37,326 nucleotides of DNA from Lachnospiraceae bacterium UBA6987 (lineage in GTDB: Bacteria; Bacillota; Clostridia; Lachnospirales; Lachnospiraceae). The translations under genes were made by a program, and so were the position numbers. The notes beneath the pieces are model-generated. The model was not told where the DNA came from. It did not search any database and saw only the letters and a program-made list of their open reading frames with translations. Positions 24,199 through 31,568 of this stretch are shown here, piece by piece. Each line of letters starts with the position of its first letter. The first letter of the stretch is position 1. The stretch spans positions 1 through 37,326 of the forward strand of contig DJYD01000009.1 in the NCBI GenBank assembly GCA_002449955.1. The letters run 5' to 3'.

Positions 24199-25479
24199 TT
24201 ATCTCAGTTCTTCTTTTCCGCCCATGTAAGGGCGCAGGACCTCGGGGATGCGGACGCTTCCGTCCTCGCGGAGGTTGTTTTCCAGGAATGCGATGAGCAT
24301 GCGCGGCGGCGCGACCACCGTGTTGTTTAACGTATGCGGCAGGTAGGTCCTTCCGTCTTCGCCTTTCACGCGGATCTTCAGGCGGCGGGCCTGGGCGTCG
24401 CCCAGGTTCGAGCAGGAGCAGACCTCAAAGTACTTCTTCTGACGAGGGCTCCAGGCTTCGATATCGCAGGACTTCACCTTCAGATCGGCAAGGTCGCCGG
24501 AGCAGCATTCCAGCTGACGGACCGGGATGTCGAGCGAGCGGAAGAGCTCCACGCTCCATTTCCACATCTGCTCGTACCACTTCATGGAATCCTCGGGCTT
24601 GCAGACCACGATCATCTCCTGCTTTTCGAACTGGTGGATGCGGTAGACGCCGCGCTCCTCGATGCCGTGCGAACCCTTTTCCTTACGGAAGCAGGGGCTG
24701 TAGGAGGTCAGGGTCTGCGGAAGAGAGGCTTCCGGCAGGATCTGGTCGATGAACTTGCCGATCATGGAATGCTCGGAGGTGCCGATCAGGTACAGGTCCT
24801 CGCCTTCGATCTTGTACATCATGGCGTCCATATCGGTCTGGCTCATGACGCCCTCGACCACGTTGCCGTGGATCATGAACGGCGGCACACAGAAAATAAA
24901 GCCCTTGTCGATCATGAAATCGCGGGCATAGGCAAGAACGGCTTCATGCAATCTTGCAATATCGCCCATCAGGTAGTAGAATCCGCTTCCGGAGACGCGC
25001 CCCGCGGCTTCCATATCGATGCCGTTAAAGCGTTCCATGATCTCGGTGTGGTAAGGGATCGGGAAGTCCGGCACGTTCGGCTCGCCGAAGCGCTGCACTT
25101 CCACGTTCTCGCTGTCGTCCTTGCCGATCGGCACGGACGGATCGATGATATTCGGGATCTGCAGCATGACCTTGTGCAGTTCCTCTTCCACTTCCTTCTC
25201 GCGGGCGCTGAGACTCTCGATGCGGGCGGCGTCGGCAGCGACCTCTTCCTTCACGGCATTCGCCTCGTCACGCTTGCCCTGGCCCATCAGCTTGCCGATC
25301 TCCTTGGACAGGCGGTTGCGGGTCGCGCGAAGGTCTTCCACCTCCTGCTTGATGGTGCGGTTCTCTTTGTCGAGCGCGATGGCTTCATCCACAAGCGGAA
25401 GCTTGGCATCCTGAAATTTATTGCGAATGTTCTGCTTGACGATCTCCGGATTCTCCCGGACGAACTTGATGTCTAACAT
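24199..25479 (-). CDS. serS: Serine-tRNA ligase
   Basis: SerS charges tRNA-Ser. The ATG at 25479 after GAGGGGAGAAGAT gives MLDIKFVRENPEIVKQNIRNK, the standard N-terminus of the coiled-coil tRNA-binding arm (residues ~1-105). The class II core follows: motif 2 FRKEKGSHGIEERGVYRIHQFEKQEM and motif 3 NNTVVAPPRMLIAFLENN. Length 426 is normal. The frame is open upstream of the ATG but overlaps the promoter. A promoter (25511-25539) and terminator frame the gene as a single unit; no T-box leader was seen in the short upstream region. Confidence 0.98.
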   Translation of the reverse strand: MLDIKFVRENPEIVKQNIRNKFQDAKLPLVDEAIALDKENRTIKQEVEDLRATRNRLSKEIGKLMGQGKRDEANAVKEEVAADAARIESLSAREKEVEEELHKVMLQIPNIIDPSVPIGKDDSENVEVQRFGEPNVPDFPIPYHTEIMERFNGIDMEAAGRVSGSGFYYLMGDIARLHEAVLAYARDFMIDKGFIFCVPPFMIHGNVVEGVMSQTDMDAMMYKIEGEDLYLIGTSEHSMIGKFIDQILPEASLPQTLTSYSPCFRKEKGSHGIEERGVYRIHQFEKQEMIVVCKPEDSMKWYEQMWKWSVELFRSLDIPVRQLECCSGDLADLKVKSCDIEAWSPRQKKYFEVCSCSNLGDAQARRLKIRVKGEDGRTYLPHTLNNTVVAPPRMLIAFLENNLREDGSVRIPEVLRPYMGGKEELR

Positions 25480-25510
25480 ATCTTCTCCCCTCTTTCGGTG
25501 ATCGTTTCGA

Positions 25511-25539
25511 ATTATCCGCTTTTCCCGGACATTTGTCAA
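25511..25539 (-). promoter_or_regulatory. Promoter of serS
   Basis: On the minus strand there is a perfect -35 TTGACA (25539-25534), a 17 bp spacer and -10 GATAAT (25516-25511). The leader is only about 25 nt, which excludes a T-box riboswitch. Confidence 0.88.
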
Positions 25540-25633
25540 GGGAGCGCCGCTGAAAAAGAAAGAAAAGGAGAAGAAAATCGCGCGTTTTCCCCGAAAAAGG
25601 CCGATAATCCCTCAAAATCAGGGCAAAAAGGCG

Positions 25634-25662
25634 TTGACAAGCCTCTTTCCCTTGCGTATAAT
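25634..25662 (+). promoter_or_regulatory. Promoter of rplM-rpsI
   Basis: There is a consensus -35 TTGACA (25634-25639), a 17 bp spacer and a consensus -10 TATAAT (25657-25662). Confidence 0.95.
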
Positions 25663-25668
25663 AATCAG

Positions 25669-25761
25669 GCGCGGCAAAAAGGACGGATATACCATGCCCC
25701 GGTGACGCCTCTTTGGACACGCTCAACACACAGAATATTCATTATTTATAGGAGGCTCACC
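25669..25761 (+). promoter_or_regulatory. rplM 5' leader, possible L13 autoregulatory leader
   Basis: About 93 nt of untranslated leader precede rplM and end in AGGAGG before the ATG. Firmicutes commonly have an L13-binding leader here. I could not confirm the conserved fold by eye, so only the position supports the call. Confidence 0.4.
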
Positions 25762-26190
25762 ATGAACACATTCATGGCCAACCCCGCCACTGTGGAAAGA
25801 AAGTGGTACGTGGTTGATGCAGAAGGCAAGACCCTCGGCCGCCTGGCAGCAGAAGTCGCCAAGGTGCTCCGTGGCAAGAATAAGCCTACGTTTACCCCTC
25901 ATATCGATACCGGCGACTACGTCATCGTGGTCAACGCTGAAAAGATCACCGTCACCGGCAAGAAGCTGGATCAGAAGAAATATGTCCGTCACTCCGCCTA
26001 CGTCGGCAGCCTGAAGGAAACCTCTCTTCGCGAAATGCTGGCCAACAAGCCCGTCAACGTCATCGAACATGCCGTGAAGGGCATGCTCCCGAAGGGCGCT
26101 CTCGGCAAGGCAATGGCTGAAAAGCTGTTCGTCTATGCCGGCCCTGATCATCCTCACCAGGCCCAGAAGCCTGAAGAGCTGAAGTTTTAA
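25762..26190 (+). CDS. rplM: 50S ribosomal protein L13
   Basis: The 142-residue protein starts MNTFMANPATVERKWYVVDAEGKTLGRLA after AGGAGGCTCACC. Conserved L13 segments are GDYVIVVNAEKITVTGKK, EHAVKGMLPKGALG and LFVYAGPDHPHQAQKP. It is the early-assembly 23S rRNA binding protein of the large subunit. The frame continues upstream, but that stretch is promoter and leader. It is followed after 12 bp by rpsI, the conserved order. Confidence 0.99.
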   Translation: MNTFMANPATVERKWYVVDAEGKTLGRLAAEVAKVLRGKNKPTFTPHIDTGDYVIVVNAEKITVTGKKLDQKKYVRHSAYVGSLKETSLREMLANKPVNVIEHAVKGMLPKGALGKAMAEKLFVYAGPDHPHQAQKPEELKF

Positions 26191-26202
26191 GGAGGCGCAG
26201 TT

Positions 26203-26589
26203 ATGACACAGTATTATGGAACCGGCAGACGCAAAAAATCGATTGCCCGCGCTTACCTGACCCCCGGCACCGGCAAGATCACCGTCAACAAGAGAGATCT
26301 GGACGACTATTTCGGTCTTGAGACCCTGAAGGTCATTGTCCGTCAGCCCCTGGCTACGACCGAGACCCTTGACAAATACGACGTGAACGTGATCGTTCGC
26401 GGCGGCGGCTTCACCGGCCAGGCCGGCGCCATCCGCCACGGCATCGCCCGCGCGTTGCTCGTCGTCGACGAGAACAACCGCGCCGCCCTCAAGGCCGCCG
26501 GTCTGCTGACCCGCGACCCGAGAATGAAAGAGCGTAAGAAGTACGGCCTCAAAGCGGCCCGTCGCGCTCCTCAGTTCAGCAAGCGCTGA
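26203..26589 (+). CDS. rpsI: 30S ribosomal protein S9
   Basis: The 128-residue protein begins MTQYYGTGRRKKSIARAYLTPGTGKI and ends with the basic tail RRAPQFSKR, whose last residues contact P-site tRNA. The ribosome site AAGGAGG overlaps the end region of rplM. It is the last core gene before the accessory region; the 3' end of rpsI is a known integration site for conjugative elements in streptococci. Confidence 0.99.
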   Translation: MTQYYGTGRRKKSIARAYLTPGTGKITVNKRDLDDYFGLETLKVIVRQPLATTETLDKYDVNVIVRGGGFTGQAGAIRHGIARALLVVDENNRAALKAAGLLTRDPRMKERKKYGLKAARRAPQFSKR

Positions 26590-26608
26590 CCGAGACTTCA
26601 AAATGCCC

Positions 26609-26650
26609 AAAAACCCCGGAACCATGCGGTTTTCCGGGGTTTTTCTTTTT
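26609..26650 (+). terminator. Rho-independent terminator of rplM-rpsI
   Basis: AAAACCCCGGAA pairs with TTCCGGGGTTTT around a 9-nt loop; T-rich sequence follows to 26650. Confidence 0.95.
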
Positions 26651-26693
26651 GTCCTGTTCTGGCTCAACCTGACCCAACCAAATCGTTTTTACC

Positions 26694-26765
26694 GGGGACA
26701 ACTCGGGGACAACTCCCCTTTTTTCGTCTTTATGGGACAACTTCGGGGACAACCACGGGGACAAC
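26694..26765. repeat. Array 1: five GGGGACAAC repeats
   Basis: The motif GGGGACAAC begins at 26694, 26705, 26745 and 26757; a copy with one mismatch (TGGGACAAC) begins at 26733. Steps are 11, 28, 12 and 12 bp, i.e. mostly one helical turn. The array starts 44 bp after the rpsI terminator, in a non-coding gap of about 500 bp. No gene is supported here; short frames across it only read the repeat. Confidence 0.85.
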
Positions 26766-26874
26766 TTTTAGGCATTTTTAGGGTAACAATATCGGCGTTT
26801 ATCCTGCCTATCTCTTTCATTTGAAACGCTTTGTCACAACGTGAAGTAAAGAAAACCGAATAAAACCATCCTGT

Positions 26875-26916
26875 AGCCCTTGCGGAATCACTTAAGATTT
26901 CGCAAGGGCTTTTTTG
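26875..26916 (+). terminator. Orphan rho-independent terminator
   Basis: AGCCCTTGCGGAAT pairs with ATTTCGCAAGGGCT (imperfect), followed by TTTTTTGTTTT. No gene on the plus strand lies between this and the rpsI terminator, so it may be the remaining tail of a lost gene, for example of an integrated element. 26917-27135 beyond it is AT-rich and shows no gene; it may contain the promoter of the next genes. Confidence 0.8.
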
Positions 26917-27135
26917 TTTTGTCCGAAAAAATTTTTTGAAGGACACCCATAAAAACACCCCCTCTAATTCCTTACTTAGTGAAGGGGCTCTTCAAAAACT
27001 CACAGAGGTGCCGTTTCATGATCTTTGATAATTAAATAAACAGGTCATCAAGTACCTTAATCAAACTGATGAGCCGAGGGCTATATGCAGAGCGAAAAGG
27101 GCGGCAAGGACGGCTGGAAGATTGAGAGGTGCTAT

Positions 27136-27339
27136 ATGAAGAGCGACGAGAAGGAAATGATCGACGTCATTTTCGGTCCCTTCTTCATCTGCGATTGCAG
27201 CGGCCCCAACTACGGGTCCCTGAATCAGGAGCAGATCGACCGTTTTATGAAGCAGTTTGAAAACCCGGAGAGGCTCATTCGCATGAATGGAACGCTGATG
27301 TCTGTTCCCTATAAACCGGAGCCGGATCTTTCGAGGTGA
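27136..27339 (+). CDS. Small conserved protein of conjugative/plasmid elements
   Basis: This 67-residue protein, MKSDEKEMIDVIFGPFFICDCSG then QEQIDRFMKQFENPERLIRM, resembles small proteins often found near replication/partition genes of Firmicute conjugative elements; its function is unknown. GAGAGG lies 6 nt before the chosen ATG at 27136. A second possible start at 27085 lies in a partly duplicated context: GGGCTATATGCAGAGCGA versus GTGCTATATGAAGAGCGA. It precedes parM by 13 bp. Confidence 0.65.
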   Translation: MKSDEKEMIDVIFGPFFICDCSGPNYGSLNQEQIDRFMKQFENPERLIRMNGTLMSVPYKPEPDLSR

Positions 27340-27352
27340 TGGAGGTGAGGGC

Positions 27353-28276
27353 ATGAGAATCATCGACGATACCTTTATCATCGGGATTGACAGTGGCTAC
27401 GGCAATATCAAGACTGCAAACTGCTGCTTCCCGGCAAGTGTTGCAGCCTACGACGCCGAGCCGGTCTTCAAGGATAACATGCTGGTGTATGGGAATCGCT
27501 TCTACCTGATCGGAGAAGGCCATAAGGACTTCCTTGCAGACAAGACAAGGGACAGTGACTACTATGTCCTGGCACTTGCCGCGATTGCAAGGGAGATGAA
27601 CATCAAAAAGCTTACCTCCGGCAGGATCAGAATCGCCGCAGGGCTTCCCCTGACATGGGTAAGCGGCCAGCGGGATGACTTCAAGAACTACCTCCTGCAG
27701 AACCAGTCAGTTGAGTTCTCGTTTCGCAATACCAATTACTCTATTGAGGTGGTAGGCGTCGATGTGTTCCCGCAGGGCTTTGCTGCCGTGGCTGACAGGC
27801 TCTCCGATTTCAAGGGTGTGAATATGCTCTGCGATATCGGCAACGGCACAATGAATATCATGTTCATCAACGACAAGAAGCCGGTTCCTGGCAATATGTT
27901 CACAGAGAAGTTCGGAACGCACCAATGCCTGTTGGCTGCGCGAGAGAACGTGATGAGGGTTCATCATACTACCGTCGATGACGCGATCATCAACCGGGTG
28001 TTCCGGTTCGGGACAGCGGACATCAATGAGAAGTATCTGAAAACAATCACTGATACAGCCACAGAGTATGTGGAGGGGATCTTCCAAAGACTCCGTGAGC
28101 ATGAGTACAACCCTGAGTTGATGAGGCTCTATGTTCTCGGCGGTGGAAGCTGCCTGATCCGAAACTTCGGCACCTTCGATAAGGAACGTGTCACGATCAA
28201 CGACGATATCTGCGCCACGGCAAAAGGCTATGAGTACCTGGCAGAACTGAATATGCGCCGAGGTAGTTCCAGATGA
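27353..28276 (+). CDS. parM: ParM/StbA family actin-like plasmid segregation protein
   Basis: This 307-residue bacterial actin forms filaments that separate plasmid or element copies. The nucleotide-binding motifs are phosphate 1 IIGIDSGYGNIKTA (about residues 9-22), phosphate 2 CDIGNGTMNIMFIND (about 162-176) and the adenosine motif LYVLGGGSCLI. The start after GGAGGTGAGGGC is clear. The ATGA overlap with the next small gene points to a parMR operon. Partition of this kind is found on plasmids and on some integrative elements that replicate. Confidence 0.92.
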   Translation: MRIIDDTFIIGIDSGYGNIKTANCCFPASVAAYDAEPVFKDNMLVYGNRFYLIGEGHKDFLADKTRDSDYYVLALAAIAREMNIKKLTSGRIRIAAGLPLTWVSGQRDDFKNYLLQNQSVEFSFRNTNYSIEVVGVDVFPQGFAAVADRLSDFKGVNMLCDIGNGTMNIMFINDKKPVPGNMFTEKFGTHQCLLAARENVMRVHHTTVDDAIINRVFRFGTADINEKYLKTITDTATEYVEGIFQRLREHEYNPELMRLYVLGGGSCLIRNFGTFDKERVTINDDICATAKGYEYLAELNMRRGSSR

Positions 28277-28530
28277 ACCTCAAACGATTCAGTATCCGGT
28301 TCAACCTCGATGATCCCAACGATCTGAAGGCGTGGAGATATCTGCATCGAAAATCAGATCATGTTGTAAGCAAGGAAATCATCGAGACGATCAATAAAGC
28401 CTGTGAGCTGTCAGATGCGGAGAGACTTCTCCGGAAAGTGGTTTCTGAAGAGATGGAGAAATCTTTGAAAGCATTCTCCTTTGAGCCAGTAAAAACTGAT
28501 CCAGAGACAATCGAAACGGAAACAGCATAA
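28273..28530 (+). CDS. ParR-like small DNA-binding adaptor
   Basis: This 85-residue protein begins MNLKRFSIRFNLDDPNDLKAWRYLHR, the form of a ribbon-helix-helix protein, followed by SKEIIETINKACELSDAERLLRKVV and an acidic tail. Its position, overlapping the parM stop by 4 bp (ATGA), fits ParR, which ties the ParM filament to a centromere. ParR is poorly conserved, so context is the main evidence. Confidence 0.72.
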   Translation: MNLKRFSIRFNLDDPNDLKAWRYLHRKSDHVVSKEIIETINKACELSDAERLLRKVVSEEMEKSLKAFSFEPVKTDPETIETETA

Positions 28531-28552
28531 TGGATTTCCTTGAAAGCTTTTA

Positions 28553-28615
28553 GTGGCTCCGGATCGGAGCCACTTCCTGCTATCAAAAACAAAGCATGGC
28601 TCCGAATCGGAGCCA
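28553..28615. repeat. Twin palindromes, possible centromere/operator sites
   Basis: Two near-identical palindromes lie 44 bp apart: GTGGCTCCG-GAT-CGGAGCCAC (28553-28573) and TGGCTCCG-AAT-CGGAGCCA (28597-28615). They fall between the ParR-like gene and the next gene. No T run follows either, so a terminator is unlikely. They fit binding sites for a dimeric DNA-binding protein, perhaps the ParR-like one. Confidence 0.85.
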
Positions 28616-28637
28616 ACATGAGAAGAGGTGAAAAGAA

Positions 28638-28943
28638 ATGACAAATGAAAAGAGAGCTTTGTCCTGGCAGGAGTTTTTGGACTCCGGCTTTGACGGTCGA
28701 GACTACAATTTCCCCGATTTTGAAGGGACTTTTGAGGCCGAGATGGTCTGCAAACGCTGGGACAAGAACAGTAAGCTCTTGGTTTATCTGGACTTTGATG
28801 ATGGGAGAAAGATCATCACTTCCGCGTGGCAGGACTCCAACTACAAGGGTCTCGCGGATATTCCTTTTAATACCCGCGTAAGGGTTACTTTCCAGTATTC
28901 CAAGAAGGGCATTTCTTATCTTAGAAGTGCCGAAGTAATCTAA
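28638..28943 (+). CDS. Hypothetical protein in the element remnant
   Basis: This 101-residue protein is not recognised. The core FEAEMVCKRWDKNSKLLVYLDFDDGRKIITSAWQ, then PFNTRVRVTFQYSKKGISYLRSAEV, looks like a compact beta-sheet fold, possibly OB-like. Its start follows GAAGAGGTG. It lies just downstream of the twin palindromes and 63 bp before the TraG fragment; the gap contains AATCTGTCCGTACAGATT, a small palindrome. Confidence 0.7.
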   Translation: MTNEKRALSWQEFLDSGFDGRDYNFPDFEGTFEAEMVCKRWDKNSKLLVYLDFDDGRKIITSAWQDSNYKGLADIPFNTRVRVTFQYSKKGISYLRSAEVI

Positions 28944-29006
28944 ACCATGGGATCAGTGGCATTGTCTTAACAAGCAACGAATCTGTCCGTACAGATTCAG
29001 CTTAAT

Positions 29007-29396
29007 ATGGAAAAGAGCCACTGCTACAACCCCTTTGTTTATCTGCAAAGCGACGACGATATTCAGCGTCTCACAACCAACCTGTTTAAGAACACAACGC
29101 CAAAGGGCAGCCAAACGCAGGACCCCTTCTGGGATCAGACTGCGGCTATGCTCTTGAAGGCTCTCGTTTGTTACCTTCACTACGAGGCTCCACCCGATGA
29201 ACAGAACTTCCCGATGGTGATGGAAATGATCAGAGCTGGCGACGTGAAAGAGAACAACGAGGACTATCTTTCGGTCCTTGACGAGCTCTTTGAACGGCTG
29301 GAAGCGAAGAACCCGGAGCATATTGCGCTCACAATAGACGATGTGTACAAAGAGGTTCTGGAACAGGCTGAGAACTTCAAGAAGTACGCAAGCTGA
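29007..29396 (+). pseudogene. Internal fragment of TraG/VirD4-type conjugative coupling protein
   Basis: The 129 residues (SHCYNPFVYLQSDDDIQRLTTNL, QDPFWDQTAAMLLKALVCYLHYEAP, NFPMVMEMIRAGD) match a central part of the type IV coupling protein that brings DNA to the conjugation channel. Intact proteins have about 600 residues: the N-terminal membrane part with Walker A and the C-terminal Walker B part are absent. It therefore cannot function as an ATPase and marks a decayed conjugative element. Confidence 0.85.
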
Positions 29397-29407
29397 GAGG
29401 TAAGCTC

Positions 29408-30391
29408 ATGGATATAAAAGCAAAACTTCGCCCTTTCTATGTGGCTAAGATGCTCTATGAGCAGACAGACGAGGATCATTATCTGACGATAGCTCAGATC
29501 ATGGAGCAACTCGAAAAAGACTATGGTATTTCCACCTCTCGCGGAACCGTGGGTGATGACATAAAAGCACTCCAGGAGCTCGGAGTTGAAATTGAGGTTG
29601 TCCCTTCGACGCAAAAGCGTTTCTCTCTCATTGGCCGGAGATTTGATCTGCCGGAGCTCAAGACCTTGATTGACGCTGTGGAGTCTGCAAGATTCATACC
29701 GAAGGAGAAAAGCGCCGCGCTGGTTGAAAAGCTTGGTTCTCTCACAAGCCAGCATAATACGGAAAAGCTCGTTCGCAATGTTGATGTGGAGAATCGCATC
29801 AAAGCAGACAACGAGAAGATCTACTACATCATGGAGGCGTTGAACGACGCGATCAATGCCAACAAGAAGGTGTCGTTCCAGTATTTCACCTACAATGTCC
29901 GGAAGGAGCAGAAGCTGAAATACGACGGTTACACCTATATATTCAGCCCTTATAAGCTGATCTGGAATGGCGATTACTATTATGTGGTGGGCTACTCTGA
30001 AAAGCACAAAGGAATCGGCAGTTTCCGTGTAGATCGTATTGTCAGATGCCCTAAGATCCTCGAAGAAGACGCTTTGCAGCCTCCGAAGAACTTTGACCTG
30101 AATGTCTACCTGAACTCAATGTTCCGGATGTATAACGGTCAGAGAAAGCAGATCGAATTGGTGTGCAGCAACGATGTCATGGATGCGATCATAGATAAGT
30201 TTGGTAAAGATGTTCATGTGCTGGCCAATGATATGAAATCCTTCCGCGCCGTAATCGAAACCTCTGTTGGTAGCGTCTTTTATAGCTGGATATTTGGGTT
30301 TGGAGGAAGAGTTTCAATTAAGTCTCCCGAAGATGTTAAAACCGAGTATGCCGAAATGGTACGGACTGCTGCGGAGGCACTTTCTGAGTAA
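29408..30391 (+). CDS. WYL domain transcriptional regulator
   Basis: This 327-residue protein has an N-terminal winged helix-turn-helix (YLTIAQIMEQLEKDYGISTSRGTVGDDIKALQELG, about residues 25-60), a WYL domain (ANKKVSFQYFTYN ... YIFSPYKLIWNGDYYYVVGYSEKHKGIGSFRVDRI) and a C-terminal WCX domain. WYL proteins are ligand-responsive regulators, often of defence or mobile genes. It starts 11 bp after the TraG fragment with GAGAGG as ribosome site, and the SAM methyltransferase follows 32 bp later, probably in the same transcript. Confidence 0.93.
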   Translation: MDIKAKLRPFYVAKMLYEQTDEDHYLTIAQIMEQLEKDYGISTSRGTVGDDIKALQELGVEIEVVPSTQKRFSLIGRRFDLPELKTLIDAVESARFIPKEKSAALVEKLGSLTSQHNTEKLVRNVDVENRIKADNEKIYYIMEALNDAINANKKVSFQYFTYNVRKEQKLKYDGYTYIFSPYKLIWNGDYYYVVGYSEKHKGIGSFRVDRIVRCPKILEEDALQPPKNFDLNVYLNSMFRMYNGQRKQIELVCSNDVMDAIIDKFGKDVHVLANDMKSFRAVIETSVGSVFYSWIFGFGGRVSIKSPEDVKTEYAEMVRTAAEALSE

Positions 30392-30423
30392 GCAAAACGA
30401 ACACCGCAATTTGGAGGATATCA

Positions 30424-31041
30424 ATGCTTGATAATAAAGGATTCAACCTGTGGGCAGATGGATACGATAAATCTGTAGGCGTATCTGACGAAGAAAACGC
30501 CTATCCTTTCGCCGGATATAAAGATGTGTTGGGAACCATCTATAAAACCATCATGGAGAAGCCAAATGCTGTTGTTCTGGATATTGGGTTCGGCACCGGA
30601 ACGCTTACAACGAAGCTGTACGAAAATGGATGCCCGATCTACGGTCAGGACTTTTCAGCGCGAATGATTGAGCTGGCTTCCCAAAAGATGCCCAACGCAC
30701 ATCTGTACCAGGGCGATTTCACTCATGGATTGGTGGAGCCGCTCTTGGCGCAGAACTATGATTTTATCGTTGCAACCTACTCCCTGCATCATCTAACCGA
30801 TGAACAGAAGGTCTCCTTCCTGCGCGTTTTGCAGTATCATCTGAACCCCGGCGGACAGATTTTGATCGGCGACGTGGCCTTTGAAACCCGTGCGGAGTTG
30901 GAGCAGTGCCGGAAGGACTCAGGGGACGCATGGGATGACGATGAAATCTATTTCGTCGTGGATGAATTAAGGAACGCTTTTCCCACACTCGCTTTTGCGA
31001 GTAAATCATATTGTGCCGGTGTCCTGTCGATGACATTATGA
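30424..31041 (+). CDS. Class I SAM-dependent methyltransferase
   Basis: This 205-residue protein has motif I VVLDIGFGTGTLTTKLYENG (about residues 48-67), IYGQDFSARMIELASQKMP (motif II/acidic loop), FIVATYSLHHLTDEQK and LNPGGQILIGDVAFE. It belongs to the methyltransferase 11/25 type; the substrate cannot be told. The ribosome site is GGAGGATATCA. It shares direction and close spacing with the WYL regulator upstream. Confidence 0.93.
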   Translation: MLDNKGFNLWADGYDKSVGVSDEENAYPFAGYKDVLGTIYKTIMEKPNAVVLDIGFGTGTLTTKLYENGCPIYGQDFSARMIELASQKMPNAHLYQGDFTHGLVEPLLAQNYDFIVATYSLHHLTDEQKVSFLRVLQYHLNPGGQILIGDVAFETRAELEQCRKDSGDAWDDDEIYFVVDELRNAFPTLAFASKSYCAGVLSMTL

Positions 31042-31065
31042 ATTTATATTAATGAGGTTATGAAT

Positions 31066-31238
31066 ATGGATCAGGAACTATTAGGACAAGTGAAGGCGTT
31101 GTAGTTTTTGTTTACAGAGAAGGGCGGCTATAAAGAGTCTTCCGAAAAAGCAGATTCTGTGCTATACTCCATCTCGACGACTTGGGATTTGGAGGTTGAA
31201 TTATGATTAGATTCTTTGGAAAAGGTGCTCCGTTTTGA
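31066..31238 (+). pseudogene. Broken small gene(s): frame with internal TAG, then an 11-residue stub
   Basis: From ATG at 31066 the frame reads MDQELLGQVKAL, then TAG (31102-31104), then a protein-like continuation FLFTEKGGYKESSEKADSVL ending at TGA 31204-31206. An overlapping ATG (31203) begins MIRFFGKGAPF, a plausible start of a metallo-beta-lactamase-fold hydrolase, but stops after 11 residues, just before array 2. Both look like gene remnants; the hydrolase idea rests on 11 residues and is weak. Confidence 0.35.
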
Positions 31239-31252
31239 TAGAATTTCCCGGA

Positions 31253-31320
31253 GGGGGGCACCAGCCCTTTAGGGGGGTTCAACCGGGTCCAAGGGGGGTT
31301 CACCTGCAAAGGGGGGTTCA
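31253..31320. repeat. Array 2: GGGGGGTTCA repeats
   Basis: Three exact copies of GGGGGGTTCA begin at 31272, 31293 and 31311, preceded by a variant GGGGGGCACC at 31253. Steps are 19, 21 and 18 bp (about two helical turns). The 31207-31507 gap contains no credible gene; it holds this array, array 3a and a hairpin. Confidence 0.85.
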
Positions 31321-31367
31321 AAGTGAACGATAGGTCTATCCTTCTCAAATATGTGCCTTCACAACTC

Positions 31368-31405
31368 TACCCATAAATCCAACGAACCTACCCAATATTC
31401 CAACG
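31368..31405. repeat. Array 3a: two CCAACGA repeats
   Basis: CCAACGA begins at 31379 and 31400 (step 21 bp). The 21 bp at 31368-31388 are identical to 33895-33915 in array 3b on the other side of the amidohydrolase gene. Confidence 0.85.
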
Positions 31406-31445
31406 AGCTTGGATTCTGCCAAGGGCAGCAAAAAACCGTATAAAA

Positions 31446-31483
31446 GCAAAAAAGGCCGGTCCCGGAGCATCCGAGATCGGCCT
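31446..31483. repeat. Hairpin repeat, left copy
   Basis: This is GCAAAAAAGGCCGGTCCCGG followed by AGCATCCGAGATCGGCCT. Its near-identical partner is at 33973-34011 (one substitution, one inserted base). The arms (AGGCCGGTC / GATCGGCCT) form a strong stem; on the minus strand it is followed by T6, so it would act as a minus-strand terminator. Confidence 0.88.
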
Positions 31484-31507
31484 GGTTTGCTTTTCTATCA
31501 AAAACTC

Positions 31508-31545
31508 TTGACAAGGTTTCGTATGAAATGTATGATTTGTATGTC
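31508..31545 (+). promoter_or_regulatory. Promoter of the AbrB-amidohydrolase operon with phased GTATG boxes
   Basis: There is -35 TTGACA (31508-31513), a 17 bp spacer and -10 TATGAT (31531-31536). Three GTATG boxes (31521, 31530, 31539) with a 9 bp step run through spacer, -10 and beyond. This is a likely operator, perhaps for the AbrB-like protein encoded next. Confidence 0.8.
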
Positions 31546-31568
31546 ACAGAGAAAGGAGCATGAGCCAC

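Noticed and set aside
10310..24200. 13-mer GGTGCCAGCCGTT shared near 10311 and 24188
   Set aside because: Several 13 bp matches are expected by chance in a window of this size; no shared structure.
24334..25476. 380-codon plus-strand frame opposite serS
   Set aside because: It is the shadow of serS, caused by codon bias; its composition (His, Val, Leu, Asp) is artificial.
25480..25510. T-box riboswitch upstream of serS
   Set aside because: The leader from the promoter to the ATG is only about 25 nt.
27056..27100. Hammerhead ribozyme (CTGATGAG ... GCGAAAA)
   Set aside because: The core words occur, but stem II has only two pairs and stems I and III with a cleavage triplet could not be formed.
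31066..31206. TAG decoded as pyrrolysine or by suppression
   Set aside because: No pyl genes or other evidence in the window; a decayed gene is simpler.
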